Below are positions 45,411 to 54,394 of a stretch of 64,000 nt of DNA, piece by piece (the stretch's first letter is position 1; each line of letters begins with the position of its first letter). The notes under the pieces are model-generated. The model saw only the letters and a program-made list of their open reading frames with translations. It was not told the DNA's origin and did not search any database. Source of the stretch: Vibrio sp. SCSIO 43137 (GTDB lineage Bacteria; Pseudomonadota; Gammaproteobacteria; Enterobacterales; Vibrionaceae); NCBI RefSeq assembly GCF_028201475.1, contig NZ_CP116383.1, positions 3,100,001-3,164,000 of the forward strand, written 5' to 3'. The position numbers and the translations under genes are program-made.

Positions 45411-47003
45411 ATGAATAACGCCCGCCCTATTCGCCGCGCATTGATTAGCGTCTCAGATAAAACTGGAATTGTTGAGTTTGCTCAGTCTCTTTCTGAGCGA
45501 GGTGTTGATATTCTCTCTACCGGAGGCACGGCCCGCCTTCTGGCTGAGCAGGGAATCCCGGTAACAGAAGTTTCTGACTATACCGGATTTCCTGAGATGA
45601 TGGATGGCCGGGTAAAAACATTACATCCAAAAGTTCATGGCGGGGTACTTGGCCGCAGAGGTCAGGATGATAGTGTAATGGAACAGCATGGCATTAACCC
45701 AATTGACATGGTTGTCGTCAACCTCTACCCGTTTGCTGAAACCGTAGCAAAAGAAGGTTGCACACTGGAAGATGCGGTAGAAAACATCGATATCGGTGGC
45801 CCGACAATGGTTCGTAGTGCAGCTAAAAACCACAAAGATGTAACTATTGTGGTCAACGCTTCAGACTATGGCCGGGTGTTGGAAGAGATGAACAACAATC
45901 AGAACTCTCTTAGCCTGAAAACCCGCTTTGACCTTGCTATCTCTGCTTTTGAGCACACCGCGGCTTATGACGGCATGATTGCCAACTACTTCGGCACCAT
46001 GGTTCCATCTTACGGCGAGAACAAAGAAGGCGATGAAGAGTCCAAGTTCCCGCGTACTTTCAATCAGCAGTTCGAGAAAAAGCAGGATATGCGCTACGGC
46101 GAGAACAGCCATCAGGCTGCCGCTTTTTATGTTGAGTCAAATCCTGAGGAAGCATCAGTTGCCACAGCACGTCAGCTTCAGGGTAAAGCCCTCTCTTATA
46201 ACAACATCGCTGATACCGATGCTGCCCTTGAGTGCGTAAAAGAGTTTTCAGAGCCAGCCTGTGTCATCGTTAAACACGCTAACCCATGTGGAGTGGCTTT
46301 AGGAAAAGACACTCTGGAAGCCTATAACCGCGCTTACCAGACAGACCCGACTTCCGCTTTCGGCGGTATTATCGCCTTTAACCGCGAGCTGGATGCTGAA
46401 ACGGCACAAGCTATTGTTGAAAGACAGTTTGTTGAGGTCATTATCGCACCATCTGTTGCCGAAGAAGCTCTTGCCATCGTTGCTGCAAAGAAAAACGTTC
46501 GCCTGCTAGAGTGTGGCCAGTGGTCAGAAAAGACATCCGGCTTTGACGTTAAACGCGTGAACGGCGGACTACTGGTTCAGGATCGCGATCAGGGCATGGT
46601 TTCACTGTCGGATCTGAAAGTGGTTTCTAAGCGTCAGCCAAGTGAAGAGGAGCTGAAAGACGCCCTATTCTGCTGGAAGGTGGCTAAGTTTGTGAAATCC
46701 AATGCCATTGTATACGCCAAAAATGATATGACAATCGGCGTAGGTGCCGGCCAGATGAGTCGGGTTTACTCAGCCAAAATCGCTGGTATTAAAGCCGCAG
46801 ACGAAGGGTTGGAAGTGGCTGGCTGTGTTATGGCATCTGATGCATTCTTCCCGTTCCGTGATGGTATTGATGCCGCTGCCGAAGCGGGTATTAAATGTGT
46901 TATTCAGCCGGGCGGTTCCATGCGGGATCAGGAAGTGATTAATGCAGCCGATGAGCACGGTATGGCAATGATCTTTACCGGAATGCGTCATTTCCGTCAC
47001 TAA
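45411..47003 (+). CDS. purH: Bifunctional AICAR formyltransferase/IMP cyclohydrolase
   Basis: PurH carries out the last two steps of IMP synthesis. Of 530 residues, the N-terminal third is the cyclohydrolase ([44 protein letters not shown]) and the rest the transformylase ([39 protein letters not shown] with the catalytic Lys-His, [14 protein letters not shown], and FFPFRDGID). I chose the ATG at 45411, which aligns with E. coli PurH, over an ATG 9 bp earlier; both have GGAA-type ribosome sites nearby. It leads the purHD operon. Confidence 0.97.
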   Translation: MNNARPIRRALISVSDKTGIVEFAQSLSERGVDILSTGGTARLLAEQGIPVTEVSDYTGFPEMMDGRVKTLHPKVHGGVLGRRGQDDSVMEQHGINPIDMVVVNLYPFAETVAKEGCTLEDAVENIDIGGPTMVRSAAKNHKDVTIVVNASDYGRVLEEMNNNQNSLSLKTRFDLAISAFEHTAAYDGMIANYFGTMVPSYGENKEGDEESKFPRTFNQQFEKKQDMRYGENSHQAAAFYVESNPEEASVATARQLQGKALSYNNIADTDAALECVKEFSEPACVIVKHANPCGVALGKDTLEAYNRAYQTDPTSAFGGIIAFNRELDAETAQAIVERQFVEVIIAPSVAEEALAIVAAKKNVRLLECGQWSEKTSGFDVKRVNGGLLVQDRDQGMVSLSDLKVVSKRQPSEEELKDALFCWKVAKFVKSNAIVYAKNDMTIGVGAGQMSRVYSAKIAGIKAADEGLEVAGCVMASDAFFPFRDGIDAAAEAGIKCVIQPGGSMRDQEVINAADEHGMAMIFTGMRHFRH

Positions 47004-47009
47004 CTTTTG

Positions 47010-47034
47010 AGAGGTGCTAAGGCACCTCTTTTTT
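47010..47034 (+). terminator. Hairpin between purH and purD
   Basis: A perfect 8-bp stem AGAGGTGC/GCACCTCT with a TAAG loop is followed by TTTTTT. As purD begins at 47054, this likely acts as a partial terminator within the operon. Confidence 0.85.
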
Positions 47035-47053
47035 ATGTATTAAGGAACTTACT

Positions 47054-48340
47054 ATGCAAGTGTTAATTATCGGTTCTGGTGGTCGTGAACACGCATTGGC
47101 CTGGAAGGCCGCACAAAACCCTGAAGTTGAAACCGTTTATGTTGCGCCAGGTAATGCCGGTACAGCAATAGAACCCGGTGTCCGCAATGTCGCTATTGAG
47201 GTAGAAGATATTTCCTCTCTGGTTGAGTTCGCCAAAAACAATCAGATCGAACTGACCATTGTCGGCCCTGAAGCCCCTCTGGTGATTGGTGTGGTCGATG
47301 CTTTCCGTGATGCCGGACTAGCCATCTTTGGCCCGACAAAAGCCGCAGCACAACTGGAAGGCTCTAAGGCCTTTACCAAGGACTTTCTTGACCGCCACAA
47401 TATCCCTACCGGAAGCTACGCTAATTTCACCGAGATTGAGCCGGCTCTTGCCTATGTCCGGCAGCAAGGCGCACCTATTGTAGTTAAAGCAGATGGTCTA
47501 GCCGCAGGTAAAGGCGTTATCGTCGCAATGACGCTGGAAGAAGCTGAAGCCGCTATCAAAGACATGCTGGCCGATAACGCCTTTGGTGATGCCGGCAGCC
47601 GTGTGGTGATAGAAGAGTTTCTTAGTGGAGAAGAGGCCAGCTTTATTGTTATGGTAGACGGTAAAAATGTTCTGCCTATGGCCACCAGTCAGGATCACAA
47701 ACGTGTAGGTGATGGTGACAGCGGGCCGAATACCGGAGGTATGGGCGCCTACTCTCCTGCTCCTGTCGTTACCGCCGAGATCCATGACAGAATCATGAAT
47801 GAAGTGATTTATCCGACCGTTGAAGGAATGGCAGCCGAGGGCGCTCCTTATACCGGCTTTCTCTATGCAGGCCTGATGATTGATGAGTCCGGCACTCCTA
47901 AAGTGATTGAGTACAACTGCCGCTTTGGTGATCCGGAAACTCAGCCAATTATGATGCGAATGAAATCTGACTTGGTTGATCTCTGCCTCAGTGCTGTCAG
48001 ACAAGAGCTGGATCAATGCTCGTCTGACTGGGACTCAAGAGCAGCCGTAGGTGTTGTTCTCGCAGCCGGCGGCTACCCGGCGTCTTACCAGAAAGGCGAT
48101 ACTATCTCAGGGCTTGCTGAAACAGGCTCAGCAGATAAGCAGGTGTTTCATGCAGGAACAACCATTAAGGATAACCAGGTTGTGACTAACGGTGGCCGGG
48201 TACTTTGTGCAACCGCCCTAGGAAATAGCGTCTCAGAAGCTCAGAGAAGCGCCTACCAGCTTGCAGAAGCAATTAACTGGAATGGTATGTTCTATCGTAA
48301 AGATATTGGTTACAGAGCCATAGAGCGCGAAAATAGCTAA
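47054..48340 (+). CDS. purD: Phosphoribosylamine-glycine ligase (GAR synthetase)
   Basis: PurD joins phosphoribosylamine and glycine with ATP in the second step of purine synthesis. The 428-residue ATP-grasp protein has the N-terminal [25 protein letters not shown], the ATP-binding [43 protein letters not shown] and [12 protein letters not shown]. Length is normal. It has TAAGGAA as ribosome site and follows purH. Confidence 0.97.
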   Translation: MQVLIIGSGGREHALAWKAAQNPEVETVYVAPGNAGTAIEPGVRNVAIEVEDISSLVEFAKNNQIELTIVGPEAPLVIGVVDAFRDAGLAIFGPTKAAAQLEGSKAFTKDFLDRHNIPTGSYANFTEIEPALAYVRQQGAPIVVKADGLAAGKGVIVAMTLEEAEAAIKDMLADNAFGDAGSRVVIEEFLSGEEASFIVMVDGKNVLPMATSQDHKRVGDGDSGPNTGGMGAYSPAPVVTAEIHDRIMNEVIYPTVEGMAAEGAPYTGFLYAGLMIDESGTPKVIEYNCRFGDPETQPIMMRMKSDLVDLCLSAVRQELDQCSSDWDSRAAVGVVLAAGGYPASYQKGDTISGLAETGSADKQVFHAGTTIKDNQVVTNGGRVLCATALGNSVSEAQRSAYQLAEAINWNGMFYRKDIGYRAIERENS

Positions 48341-48363
48341 CCGCAACATTGCGTGGCAGACAA

Positions 48364-48388
48364 AAAAGGCACTACTACAGTGCCTTTT
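48364..48388 (+). terminator. purD terminator
   Basis: A perfect 10-bp stem AAAAGGCACT/AGTGCCTTTT with an ACTAC loop. The T-run is short (TTTTCTC), and the A-run on the left could serve the opposing yjaH gene. Confidence 0.8.
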
Positions 48389-48432
48389 CTCATTGACTCT
48401 TTGTCTGTTTAACAACTTGATCGCGCAGCCAG

Positions 48433-49131
48433 TTATTCTTCCGTGATCAGCAACGGACGATTAACACAATCCACACTATCCTCTTCAAGCATATAGAGAT
48501 CCTGCACCACCAGCTTAGAAGGCGATGTGGTCCCTAAAAAAGCGGCATAACTGTCGAGGTTAGCTAAACGGTTCACGACAAAGTCAGGCAAAATCTGATT
48601 AAATTCGACATTCTGGTAAGTTTCTCCTGAACAGGTTCTGAATCCTTTACCATCCCAATAGCCCTGAATCAATCGCTGCCCTTTAGCGTGTTGTTTTTTA
48701 ACCGTATTTTTTATGGACTCAGCACTATTTTGCACCATAGTAATCTGCTGAGGCTGCATAGGAAGCACCTTACCATCAAGCCGGTATTGTTGGTAAACTG
48801 CCTCTCCACTCTGATTAAACCTCAGGTGGATTTTAAACGGAACTAAGCCATTTTTTTCTTCTAGTTGCTCGCCCTGACGAACAATTTCCCGCACCACACC
48901 ATCACGCCAACGATAATCAGAAAAATACCAGCCATGCTTGCCTGAATCGACATAATCGGCAGCTGAATATGGGTATTCCAACTCCTCGCTATACCAGTAG
49001 AAGCTGGTCGCGTCACCTACGGACTGGCCGCCACTCATATTCTGAAAACGATTGTCAGCATCTGTAGAGGGTTGAGAGGAACAACCGAATAGAAGGGCGC
49101 TAAGCAGGAGGGTAAGTGTTTTTGTTTTCAT
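48433..49131 (-). CDS. DUF1481 lipoprotein (YjaH-like)
   Basis: This 232-residue predicted lipoprotein (signal TLLLSALLFGC with lipobox Cys) belongs to the DUF1481 family, represented by E. coli YjaH, which also sits beside hupA. Conserved-looking stretches are SFYWYSEELEYPYSAADYV and GWYFSDYRWRDG. Two Cys near the end (RTCSGE, DCVNRP) may form a disulfide. Function unknown. It follows hupA by 41 bp containing a GC-rich hairpin. Confidence 0.85.
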   Translation of the reverse strand: MKTKTLTLLLSALLFGCSSQPSTDADNRFQNMSGGQSVGDATSFYWYSEELEYPYSAADYVDSGKHGWYFSDYRWRDGVVREIVRQGEQLEEKNGLVPFKIHLRFNQSGEAVYQQYRLDGKVLPMQPQQITMVQNSAESIKNTVKKQHAKGQRLIQGYWDGKGFRTCSGETYQNVEFNQILPDFVVNRLANLDSYAAFLGTTSPSKLVVQDLYMLEEDSVDCVNRPLLITEE

Positions 49132-49142
49132 TGTCAGGAACC

Positions 49143-49166
49143 ACGCCGGACGGTAAAGTCCGGCGT
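49143..49166. other. GC-rich hairpin between hupA and yjaH
   Basis: A perfect 9-bp stem ACGCCGGAC/GTCCGGCGT with a 6-base loop. No T-run follows on the minus strand, so it is probably an mRNA stability or processing element after hupA instead of a rho-independent terminator. Confidence 0.6.
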
Positions 49167-49172
49167 ACTATA

Positions 49173-49445
49173 TTACTTCACTGAATCTTTCAGTGCTTTA
49201 CCTGCAACAAATGCTGGTACGTTTGCTGCTGCAATTTGGATCTCTTCGCCTGTTTTAGGGTTACGACCTGTGCGAGCTGCGCGATGGTTTACTTTAAAAG
49301 TACCAAAACCAATTAGTTGAACTTGGTCACCCTCTTTTAGTGTCTCAGTAACACTCTCAAGAGTCGCTTCAAGTGCAGATTTAGCCTGAGCTTTAGATAG
49401 ATCCGCCTTCTCAGCGATAAAGTCGATTAATTGGGTCTTGTTCAT
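49173..49445 (-). CDS. hupA: DNA-binding protein HU-alpha
   Basis: HU is a small nucleoid protein that bends DNA. The 90-residue length and the sequence [43 protein letters not shown] (arm region with the DNA-intercalating Pro) and [14 protein letters not shown] are nearly identical to HU-alpha. Codon bias is strong. Location between yjaH and yjaG-side genes agrees with hupA. Confidence 0.98.
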   Translation of the reverse strand: MNKTQLIDFIAEKADLSKAQAKSALEATLESVTETLKEGDQVQLIGFGTFKVNHRAARTGRNPKTGEEIQIAAANVPAFVAGKALKDSVK

Positions 49446-49704
49446 TAGGTTTCCCTTCTCATGTGTTATCGAAATCTAACCCACTCTAATGCATAAACCC
49501 CCCGTCTGGCAAAGGTTTGACTGGCATCTTTCCGTTAAAAGAACAACTTTTACACTGATTATGGGCATTAACTCACAATTTGCTGTTAATATCAGTAGAT
49601 ATAGGGGGGCTTTAAAACGCTGAAATCCAGTAAATACAGTGGATAAGGCAGGAGTTATCGCTCCAATATGTGTTTATTTAACCGACTATCTTAGTAAAAA
49701 TTTT

Positions 49705-50754
49705 ATGCTGCTATTAACTTTCTATATCTCCTTATCCATCGGGGTGTCATTTATCTGCTCGGTTCTGGAAGCCGTTTTGTTGAGTATTACCCCCAGCTAT
49801 CTGGCTCAGTTAAGGCAGAATAATCACCCTTCGGCGGCGAAACTATCACGCCTTAAAGAAGATATCGACAGGCCACTGGCATCGATTCTTACCCTGAATA
49901 CCATTGCCCATACTATCGGCGCAGCCGGAGCCGGCGCACAAGCCGCACATGTTTTTGGCAGCCAGTGGCTGGGGCTGTTTTCAGCCCTACTCACTTTAGG
50001 CATTTTGCTGCTCTCAGAAATTGTGCCTAAAACCATTGGGGCAACCTACTGGCGTCAGTTAGCACCAGCCGCTGCGGCGGTTCTGAAGTGGATGATCTGG
50101 GCACTGACACCATTTGTATGGGCATCTGAACAGATTACTAAGCGTCTGGCTCACGGACACACGCCGCCAAAGCTCAGGGATGAGATCTCGGCTATGGCCA
50201 TGCTGGCTCATGAGAGTGGCGAAATTAATGAAGAAGAGTCCCGTATTCTGAGTAACCTGCTGAGTATCAGAAATGTTCCTGTTACTCAGGTCATGACACC
50301 ACGCCCTGTAGTATTCAGGGTGGAAGCGGAACAGACCATCAACCAATTTCTTCAGGACAACCATGATATTCCGTTCTCCAGACCACTAATTTATAGTCAG
50401 CAGAAAGACAATATTATCGGCTTTGTTCACCGCCTTGAGCTGTTTAAATTGCAACAGTCTGGCTGTGGCGAAAAGCAACTTGGGGCGGTTATGCGCCCTA
50501 TCAATGTGCTGCTAAACAACATTAATCTGCCTAAAGCCTTTGACCATATGATGAAAAATCGCCTGCAGTTGGTGCTGATCGTCGACGAATACGGCACCAT
50601 TCAGGGAATAGTCACACTGGAAGATATTTTCGAATATTTGCTGGGAGAAGAGATAGTGGACGAAGCCGACCACGCTACGGATATGCAGCAGTTGGCTTAC
50701 CAGCGATGGGAGCGCTGGAAGCAGACCCATGATGTAAAAGAAAGTAAGGAGTAG
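49705..50754 (+). CDS. CNNM/CorC-family membrane protein with CBS pair (DUF21 domain)
   Basis: This 349-residue inner-membrane protein has a DUF21/CNNM domain (residues about 1-170: ISLSIGVSFICSVLEAVLLS, NTIAHTIGAAGAGAQA, LLLSEIVPKTIGATYW) and a CBS pair (VPVTQVMTPRPVVF and VDEYGTIQGIVTLEDIFEYLLGEEIVDE). The family is linked to Mg2+/Co2+ transport or resistance; the transport-related GxxxA and E(I/V)xPK motifs are present. The start is uncertain: I chose the ATG at 49705 at the beginning of conserved sequence, though its ribosome site is weak; a GTG at 49639 is possible. Confidence 0.85.
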   Translation: MLLLTFYISLSIGVSFICSVLEAVLLSITPSYLAQLRQNNHPSAAKLSRLKEDIDRPLASILTLNTIAHTIGAAGAGAQAAHVFGSQWLGLFSALLTLGILLLSEIVPKTIGATYWRQLAPAAAAVLKWMIWALTPFVWASEQITKRLAHGHTPPKLRDEISAMAMLAHESGEINEEESRILSNLLSIRNVPVTQVMTPRPVVFRVEAEQTINQFLQDNHDIPFSRPLIYSQQKDNIIGFVHRLELFKLQQSGCGEKQLGAVMRPINVLLNNINLPKAFDHMMKNRLQLVLIVDEYGTIQGIVTLEDIFEYLLGEEIVDEADHATDMQQLAYQRWERWKQTHDVKESKE

Positions 50755-50791
50755 GCGCTTCCGTTTACAGGGCGGAACTTGCTGAGAGTTT

Positions 50792-50828
50792 ACGCTGAGG
50801 CAACTTATGTCGCCTCAGTGTTTTTTTA
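50792..50828. terminator. Terminator between the CNNM gene and yjaG
   Basis: A 10-bp stem ACGCTGAGGC/GCCTCAGTGT (one G-T pair) is followed by seven T on the plus strand. Confidence 0.88.
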
Positions 50829-50832
50829 ACGG

Positions 50833-51420
50833 CTAGATTTCAACACCAATATTGCTGATAGCCTCATCTCGAAGCTCTGCACGCAGATCTTTGATAAGAT
50901 CTATATCTCTTTCTGTTGCTTCTCTTAACGGGCGGAATATCGCCCACTGAACATCCCACTCAGCGCAAACTGCTTCATTCTCTTTCTGATTGTCGTTGGT
51001 AATCTCTGCTCCTGTCTGCGCTTCTTCCAGTTGAGCAACCGTCAGCACTGACTGCTGGCTTATTTTAATCATATTTTCAAACAAGTAGTCTCTGTCCAAC
51101 AGACCGTGCAGCAGAGTTGAAAGAGCAATACAGGCATCAATGGCAGGATAAACAGCATAAAAGTCATAATCTTCTGAGCTTGGAATAATCTCTTCCAGCT
51201 TTTCAAGCTGACGCTCAAAGTTAATCTTGGCGTTTTTTACCGTCAGAAGTTCCCAGATGCTGTCCAGAATATCTCTGTAAATACGGGATTCTGCAAAGTC
51301 CGTCGCATCACAGAACATAGCGTAATTTGGATACATGCGCTCACACAGTGATGCCATAAAAGTGATTTGCTGCCACGGCTCAAATTTCTCAAGGCGAACT
51401 TGAAGAGGATTCTGTAACAT
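50833..51420 (-). CDS. yjaG: DUF416 family protein YjaG
   Basis: This 195-residue soluble helical protein is of the DUF416 (YjaG) family and matches its usual length (196 in E. coli). Conserved features are FEPWQQITFMASLCERMYPNY, FEDYDFYAVYPA-like acidic residues (SSEDYDFYAVYPAIDACIAL) and ECAEWDVQW-like Trp. The ATG at 51420 starts the conserved sequence; an upstream reading to 51525 has none. No function is established. Synteny (hupA-yjaG-hemE side) supports it. Confidence 0.9.
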   Translation of the reverse strand: MLQNPLQVRLEKFEPWQQITFMASLCERMYPNYAMFCDATDFAESRIYRDILDSIWELLTVKNAKINFERQLEKLEEIIPSSEDYDFYAVYPAIDACIALSTLLHGLLDRDYLFENMIKISQQSVLTVAQLEEAQTGAEITNDNQKENEAVCAEWDVQWAIFRPLREATERDIDLIKDLRAELRDEAISNIGVEI

Positions 51421-51490
51421 AGGGACTCTGAGGTTGATGATTAAGACAGCGGAAGTGTACTTGATTCGAGCACGGGAAAAAAGAAAGCAT

Positions 51491-52417
51491 ATGGATAATT
51501 TCACCAATAAAGTAAAAATAATCACCGAATATGATGAGGAGTTTCATCAGCTGATTAATCAGGCAGGACTGCCGGATTTGCAACTGACAGAAAACAGCCA
51601 TGAAGCCAATATACTGCTCGCCTCGCCACCGAAAGTAGCCGGTATTCTGGACTCTTTTACTCAACTGGAGTGGGTACAATCCATGTATGCCGGAGTGGAT
51701 GCCCTGATGGAACCGGGGCTCAATCAGGATTATGAGCTGACCAATGTAAAAGGTATTTTCGGCCCTCAGATCGCAGAGTATGTGCTCGGCTACACCATAG
51801 AACATTTCCGCCACTGGAGCCGCTATAAGTCTCAACAGCAGGACAAGATCTGGCAACCTCACAGATACCGCACTATCAATAATAAATGCATGTTTATTAT
51901 GGGGACCGGCTCTATCGGAAATTATCTGGCAAAAACAGCGGCGGCATTCGGAGTACATACTGTCGGCGTCAACCGCACAGGTATCCCCCCTAAGCAGAGT
52001 GCTTTTAGCGAAGTTCTGCATATTGAACAGCTTCACTCTCAGCTTTCCCGCGCTGACATACTGGTTTCAACCCTGCCGAAAACCGATCTGACGACCGGCA
52101 TCTATAATCAACAACTGTTTTCTCACTGTCGTGAGGTGCTGTTTTTTAACGTCGGCAGAGGCGATGCCGTGGTTACGGATGATCTGCTGGAAGCTCTTAG
52201 AAATGGCTCAGTAAAACACGCCTATCTGGATGTGTTTATCAATGAGCCTATTTCTCAGCAGTGTCCATACTGGCATAACCCAAATGTAACGGTTACCCCG
52301 CATATTGCTGCCAACAGTTTTCCTGAACTGGTGTTTGATATTTTCAGAGAGAACTACCTGTTGTGGCGTGATGGCTTTCAATTAAAAAACCGTATCGATT
52401 TCGATAAGGGCTATTGA
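51491..52417 (+). CDS. D-2-hydroxyacid dehydrogenase family protein
   Basis: This 308-residue NAD(P)-dependent enzyme probably reduces 2-oxoacids, similar to glyoxylate/hydroxypyruvate reductase. It shows the nucleotide-binding GTGSIGNYLAKTA, the catalytic Arg in FNVGRGDAV, Glu in DVFINEP and His in VTPHIAANS. The substrate loop YAGVDAL is also present. The start at 51491 follows AAGAAAG; a longer reading has no conserved residues. It is divergent from yjaG and overlaps the next gene by 1 bp. The exact substrate is unknown. Confidence 0.88.
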   Translation: MDNFTNKVKIITEYDEEFHQLINQAGLPDLQLTENSHEANILLASPPKVAGILDSFTQLEWVQSMYAGVDALMEPGLNQDYELTNVKGIFGPQIAEYVLGYTIEHFRHWSRYKSQQQDKIWQPHRYRTINNKCMFIMGTGSIGNYLAKTAAAFGVHTVGVNRTGIPPKQSAFSEVLHIEQLHSQLSRADILVSTLPKTDLTTGIYNQQLFSHCREVLFFNVGRGDAVVTDDLLEALRNGSVKHAYLDVFINEPISQQCPYWHNPNVTVTPHIAANSFPELVFDIFRENYLLWRDGFQLKNRIDFDKGY

Positions 52418-52998
52418 TGCTGTCCGATCTGCTTAGCTCAATAGGTCAGTGCCGTGTTTGTGAGCCTGAATTAGAACTAGGGGCTAACCCTGTGGTCCAG
52501 GCCCATTCAGATGCCCGGTTATTAATCATAGGGCAGGCTCCCGGAAGGCGGGTACATGAAACCTCAGTACCGTGGAATGATCCGAGCGGTGACAGGCTAC
52601 GCCAGTGGCTGGCCATTGATAAACAGACTTTCTATGACCAGAAGCAAATTGCCATTATGCCGATGGGCTTTTGTTATCCCGGAAAAGGCAAAAGCGGTGA
52701 CCTGCCGCCCAGAAAAGAGTGTGCCCCCTTATGGCATAAAGCTCTGCTTGAGGCCATGCCCAATATTGAGCTGACACTATTAATCGGCCAGTATTCGCAG
52801 AACTACTACCTTAAGGATAAACCTTCTACCCTGACTGAAACCGTTCAAAACTGGCAAAACTGGGCGCCGGGCTATATCCCTTTACCTCACCCTTCACCTC
52901 GCAATACTTTGTGGCTGAGAAGAAACCCATGGTTTGAACAACAGGCGGTTCCCTATATTCAAAACCAAGTACAAAAACTGCTAAATAACGGTTCCTGA
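52417..52998 (+). CDS. Uracil-DNA-glycosylase-superfamily protein
   Basis: The 193-residue protein has the uracil-DNA-glycosylase fold signatures of the family-4-like group: GQAPGRRVHETSVPWNDPSGDRLRQWL (motif 1, read in parts) and the His loop PLPHPSPRNTLW (motif 2). The N-terminal CRVCEPELELGANPVV carries two Cys but not the full four-Cys iron-sulfur set. It starts at TGATG, overlapping the dehydrogenase stop. E. coli has nfi (endonuclease V, another deaminated-base repair enzyme) at this place beside hemE. The lesion specificity is unknown. Confidence 0.85.
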   Translation: MLSDLLSSIGQCRVCEPELELGANPVVQAHSDARLLIIGQAPGRRVHETSVPWNDPSGDRLRQWLAIDKQTFYDQKQIAIMPMGFCYPGKGKSGDLPPRKECAPLWHKALLEAMPNIELTLLIGQYSQNYYLKDKPSTLTETVQNWQNWAPGYIPLPHPSPRNTLWLRRNPWFEQQAVPYIQNQVQKLLNNGS

Positions 52999-53026
52999 TA
53001 ACAAAAGCGGTTATTTAGCCAATAAA

Positions 53027-53058
53027 AAAACGCCGAAGCTTTTCAACTCCGGCGTTTT
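53027..53058. terminator. Bidirectional terminator between the glycosylase-like gene and hemE
   Basis: A 9-bp stem AAAACGCCG/CGGCGTTTT, extended by two more pairs past one mismatch, with flanking A-run and T-run, lies between converging genes. Confidence 0.9.
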
Positions 53059-53078
53059 CATAATTTTATGGCGAATGT

Positions 53079-54146
53079 TTACTTATGGTATGGCTTTGAC
53101 AGCTCATGTACCGCTTCAACAAACACACCAGCATTCTCAGGCGGCACATCCAGATGGATACCGTGGCCCAGGTTAAATACATGACCAGTTCCTGCATCAC
53201 CAAAGCCTTCAAGGATAGTGGCTACCTCTTCACGAATACGTTCTGGAGACGCATATAGCATTGACGGATCCATATTACCCTGCAGGGCAACTTTATCGCC
53301 TACGCGCTTCACTGCATCCTGAATATTGATAGTCCAGTCCAGACCAACAGCATCACAACCTGTCGCAGCAATCTGCTCAAGCCACATTCCGCCATTCTTA
53401 GTGAACAGAGTAACAGGTACACGACGGCCATCGTTTTCACGGATTAATCCATCAACGATTTTGTGCATATATTGCAGGGAGAACAGGTTGTAATCACGCG
53501 GAGTAAGTACACCACCCCATGTATCGAACACCATTACAGACTGAGCACCGGCTTTAATCTGTGCGTTAAGATATTCAATAACACTGTCCGCCAGTTTATC
53601 CAGCAGTGCGTGTAGCGTTGCCGGTTCTGCGTACATCATCTTTTTGATTTTAGTGAAGGCTTTTGAGCTACCACCTTCAACCATATAGGTTGCCAGTGTC
53701 CAAGGGCTGCCGGAGAAACCGATAAGAGGCACTTCACCCTTAAGATCTTTGCGAATCTGACGTACAGCATTCATTACATATTGCAGTTCACCTTCAGGAT
53801 CCGGCAGGCCAATCTTATCAACATCAGCTTTACAGGTGATTGGGCGGTCAAACTTAGGACCCTCGCCAGCTTCGAAACGCAGGCCAAGTCCCATCGCATC
53901 CGGGATGGTTAAAATATCAGAAAACAGAATGGCAGCATCCAGAGGAAAACGACGTAAAGGCTGAATGGTGACTTCAGAAGCAAGTTCAGCATTTTTGCAC
54001 AGAGACATAAAGTCACCAGCCTGACTTCTGGTCTCTCTGTACTCTGGCAGATAGCGGCCAGCCTGACGCATCATCCAAACCGGTGTGTAGTCCACGGGTT
54101 GTTTTAATAGGGCACGTAAATAGCGATCATTCTTTAATTCGGTCAT
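53079..54146 (-). CDS. hemE: Uroporphyrinogen decarboxylase
   Basis: HemE removes four carboxyl groups from uroporphyrinogen III to form coproporphyrinogen III in haem synthesis. The 355-residue protein shows [16 protein letters not shown], the catalytic Asp region [40 protein letters not shown] and [23 protein letters not shown]. The length is as expected. The 229-bp gap to nudC holds a candidate small RNA on the opposite strand (see below), so hemE may have its own promoter. Confidence 0.98.
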   Translation of the reverse strand: MTELKNDRYLRALLKQPVDYTPVWMMRQAGRYLPEYRETRSQAGDFMSLCKNAELASEVTIQPLRRFPLDAAILFSDILTIPDAMGLGLRFEAGEGPKFDRPITCKADVDKIGLPDPEGELQYVMNAVRQIRKDLKGEVPLIGFSGSPWTLATYMVEGGSSKAFTKIKKMMYAEPATLHALLDKLADSVIEYLNAQIKAGAQSVMVFDTWGGVLTPRDYNLFSLQYMHKIVDGLIRENDGRRVPVTLFTKNGGMWLEQIAATGCDAVGLDWTINIQDAVKRVGDKVALQGNMDPSMLYASPERIREEVATILEGFGDAGTGHVFNLGHGIHLDVPPENAGVFVEAVHELSKPYHK

Positions 54147-54263
54147 TCCGTTTTTCCATTGTTACTTTCTGGAGAGGGCTAGTAGTTTAACACTCTTTCA
54201 ACACTTCGTTAGCCGTGCTTTGAGCCCTAGATCATGTTCTCAAGTTTTTAATTCGTATTATTT

Positions 54264-54292
54264 TTGCCTCGCACAGCTCAGCTGTGTAAAAA
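54264..54292 (+). promoter_or_regulatory. Promoter of the candidate small RNA, with a palindrome in the spacer
   Basis: A -35 TTGCCT (54264-54269) and -10 TAAAAA (54287-54292) are spaced by 17 bp. The spacer contains the palindrome CACAGC-TCA-GCTGTG (54272-54286), an apparent operator site. All elements are seen directly; activity is predicted. Confidence 0.5.
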
Positions 54293-54298
54293 TTTGTC

Positions 54299-54394
54299 CC
54301 GCTAGCGAAAACAATAATAATTCGGGTAAAAGATTACCCGGACATCTCATAACGACATCTTACTTACCCCCTCCCTTACCGGAGGGTTTTTTTT
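54299..54394 (+). ncRNA. Candidate Hfq-dependent small RNA
   Basis: The region, about 96 nt, lies opposite the hemE-nudC spacer. After the predicted start come an A/T-rich stretch (54308-54322, ACAATAATAA-like, suited to Hfq), a 7-bp hairpin CGGGTAA/TTACCCG (54323-54340), an unstructured linker with GACATCT repeated at 54341 and 54354, then a C-rich terminator stem CCCTCC/GGAGGG (54369-54386) and eight T. The terminator has no minus-strand T-run, so it serves a plus-strand transcript; no plus-strand gene is credible here. The C-rich stem side could mask ribosome sites. Prediction only. Confidence 0.55.

Noticed and set aside
49143..49166. Rho-independent terminator after hupA
   Set aside because: The stem is strong but no T-run follows on the minus strand, so it is listed as a hairpin only.
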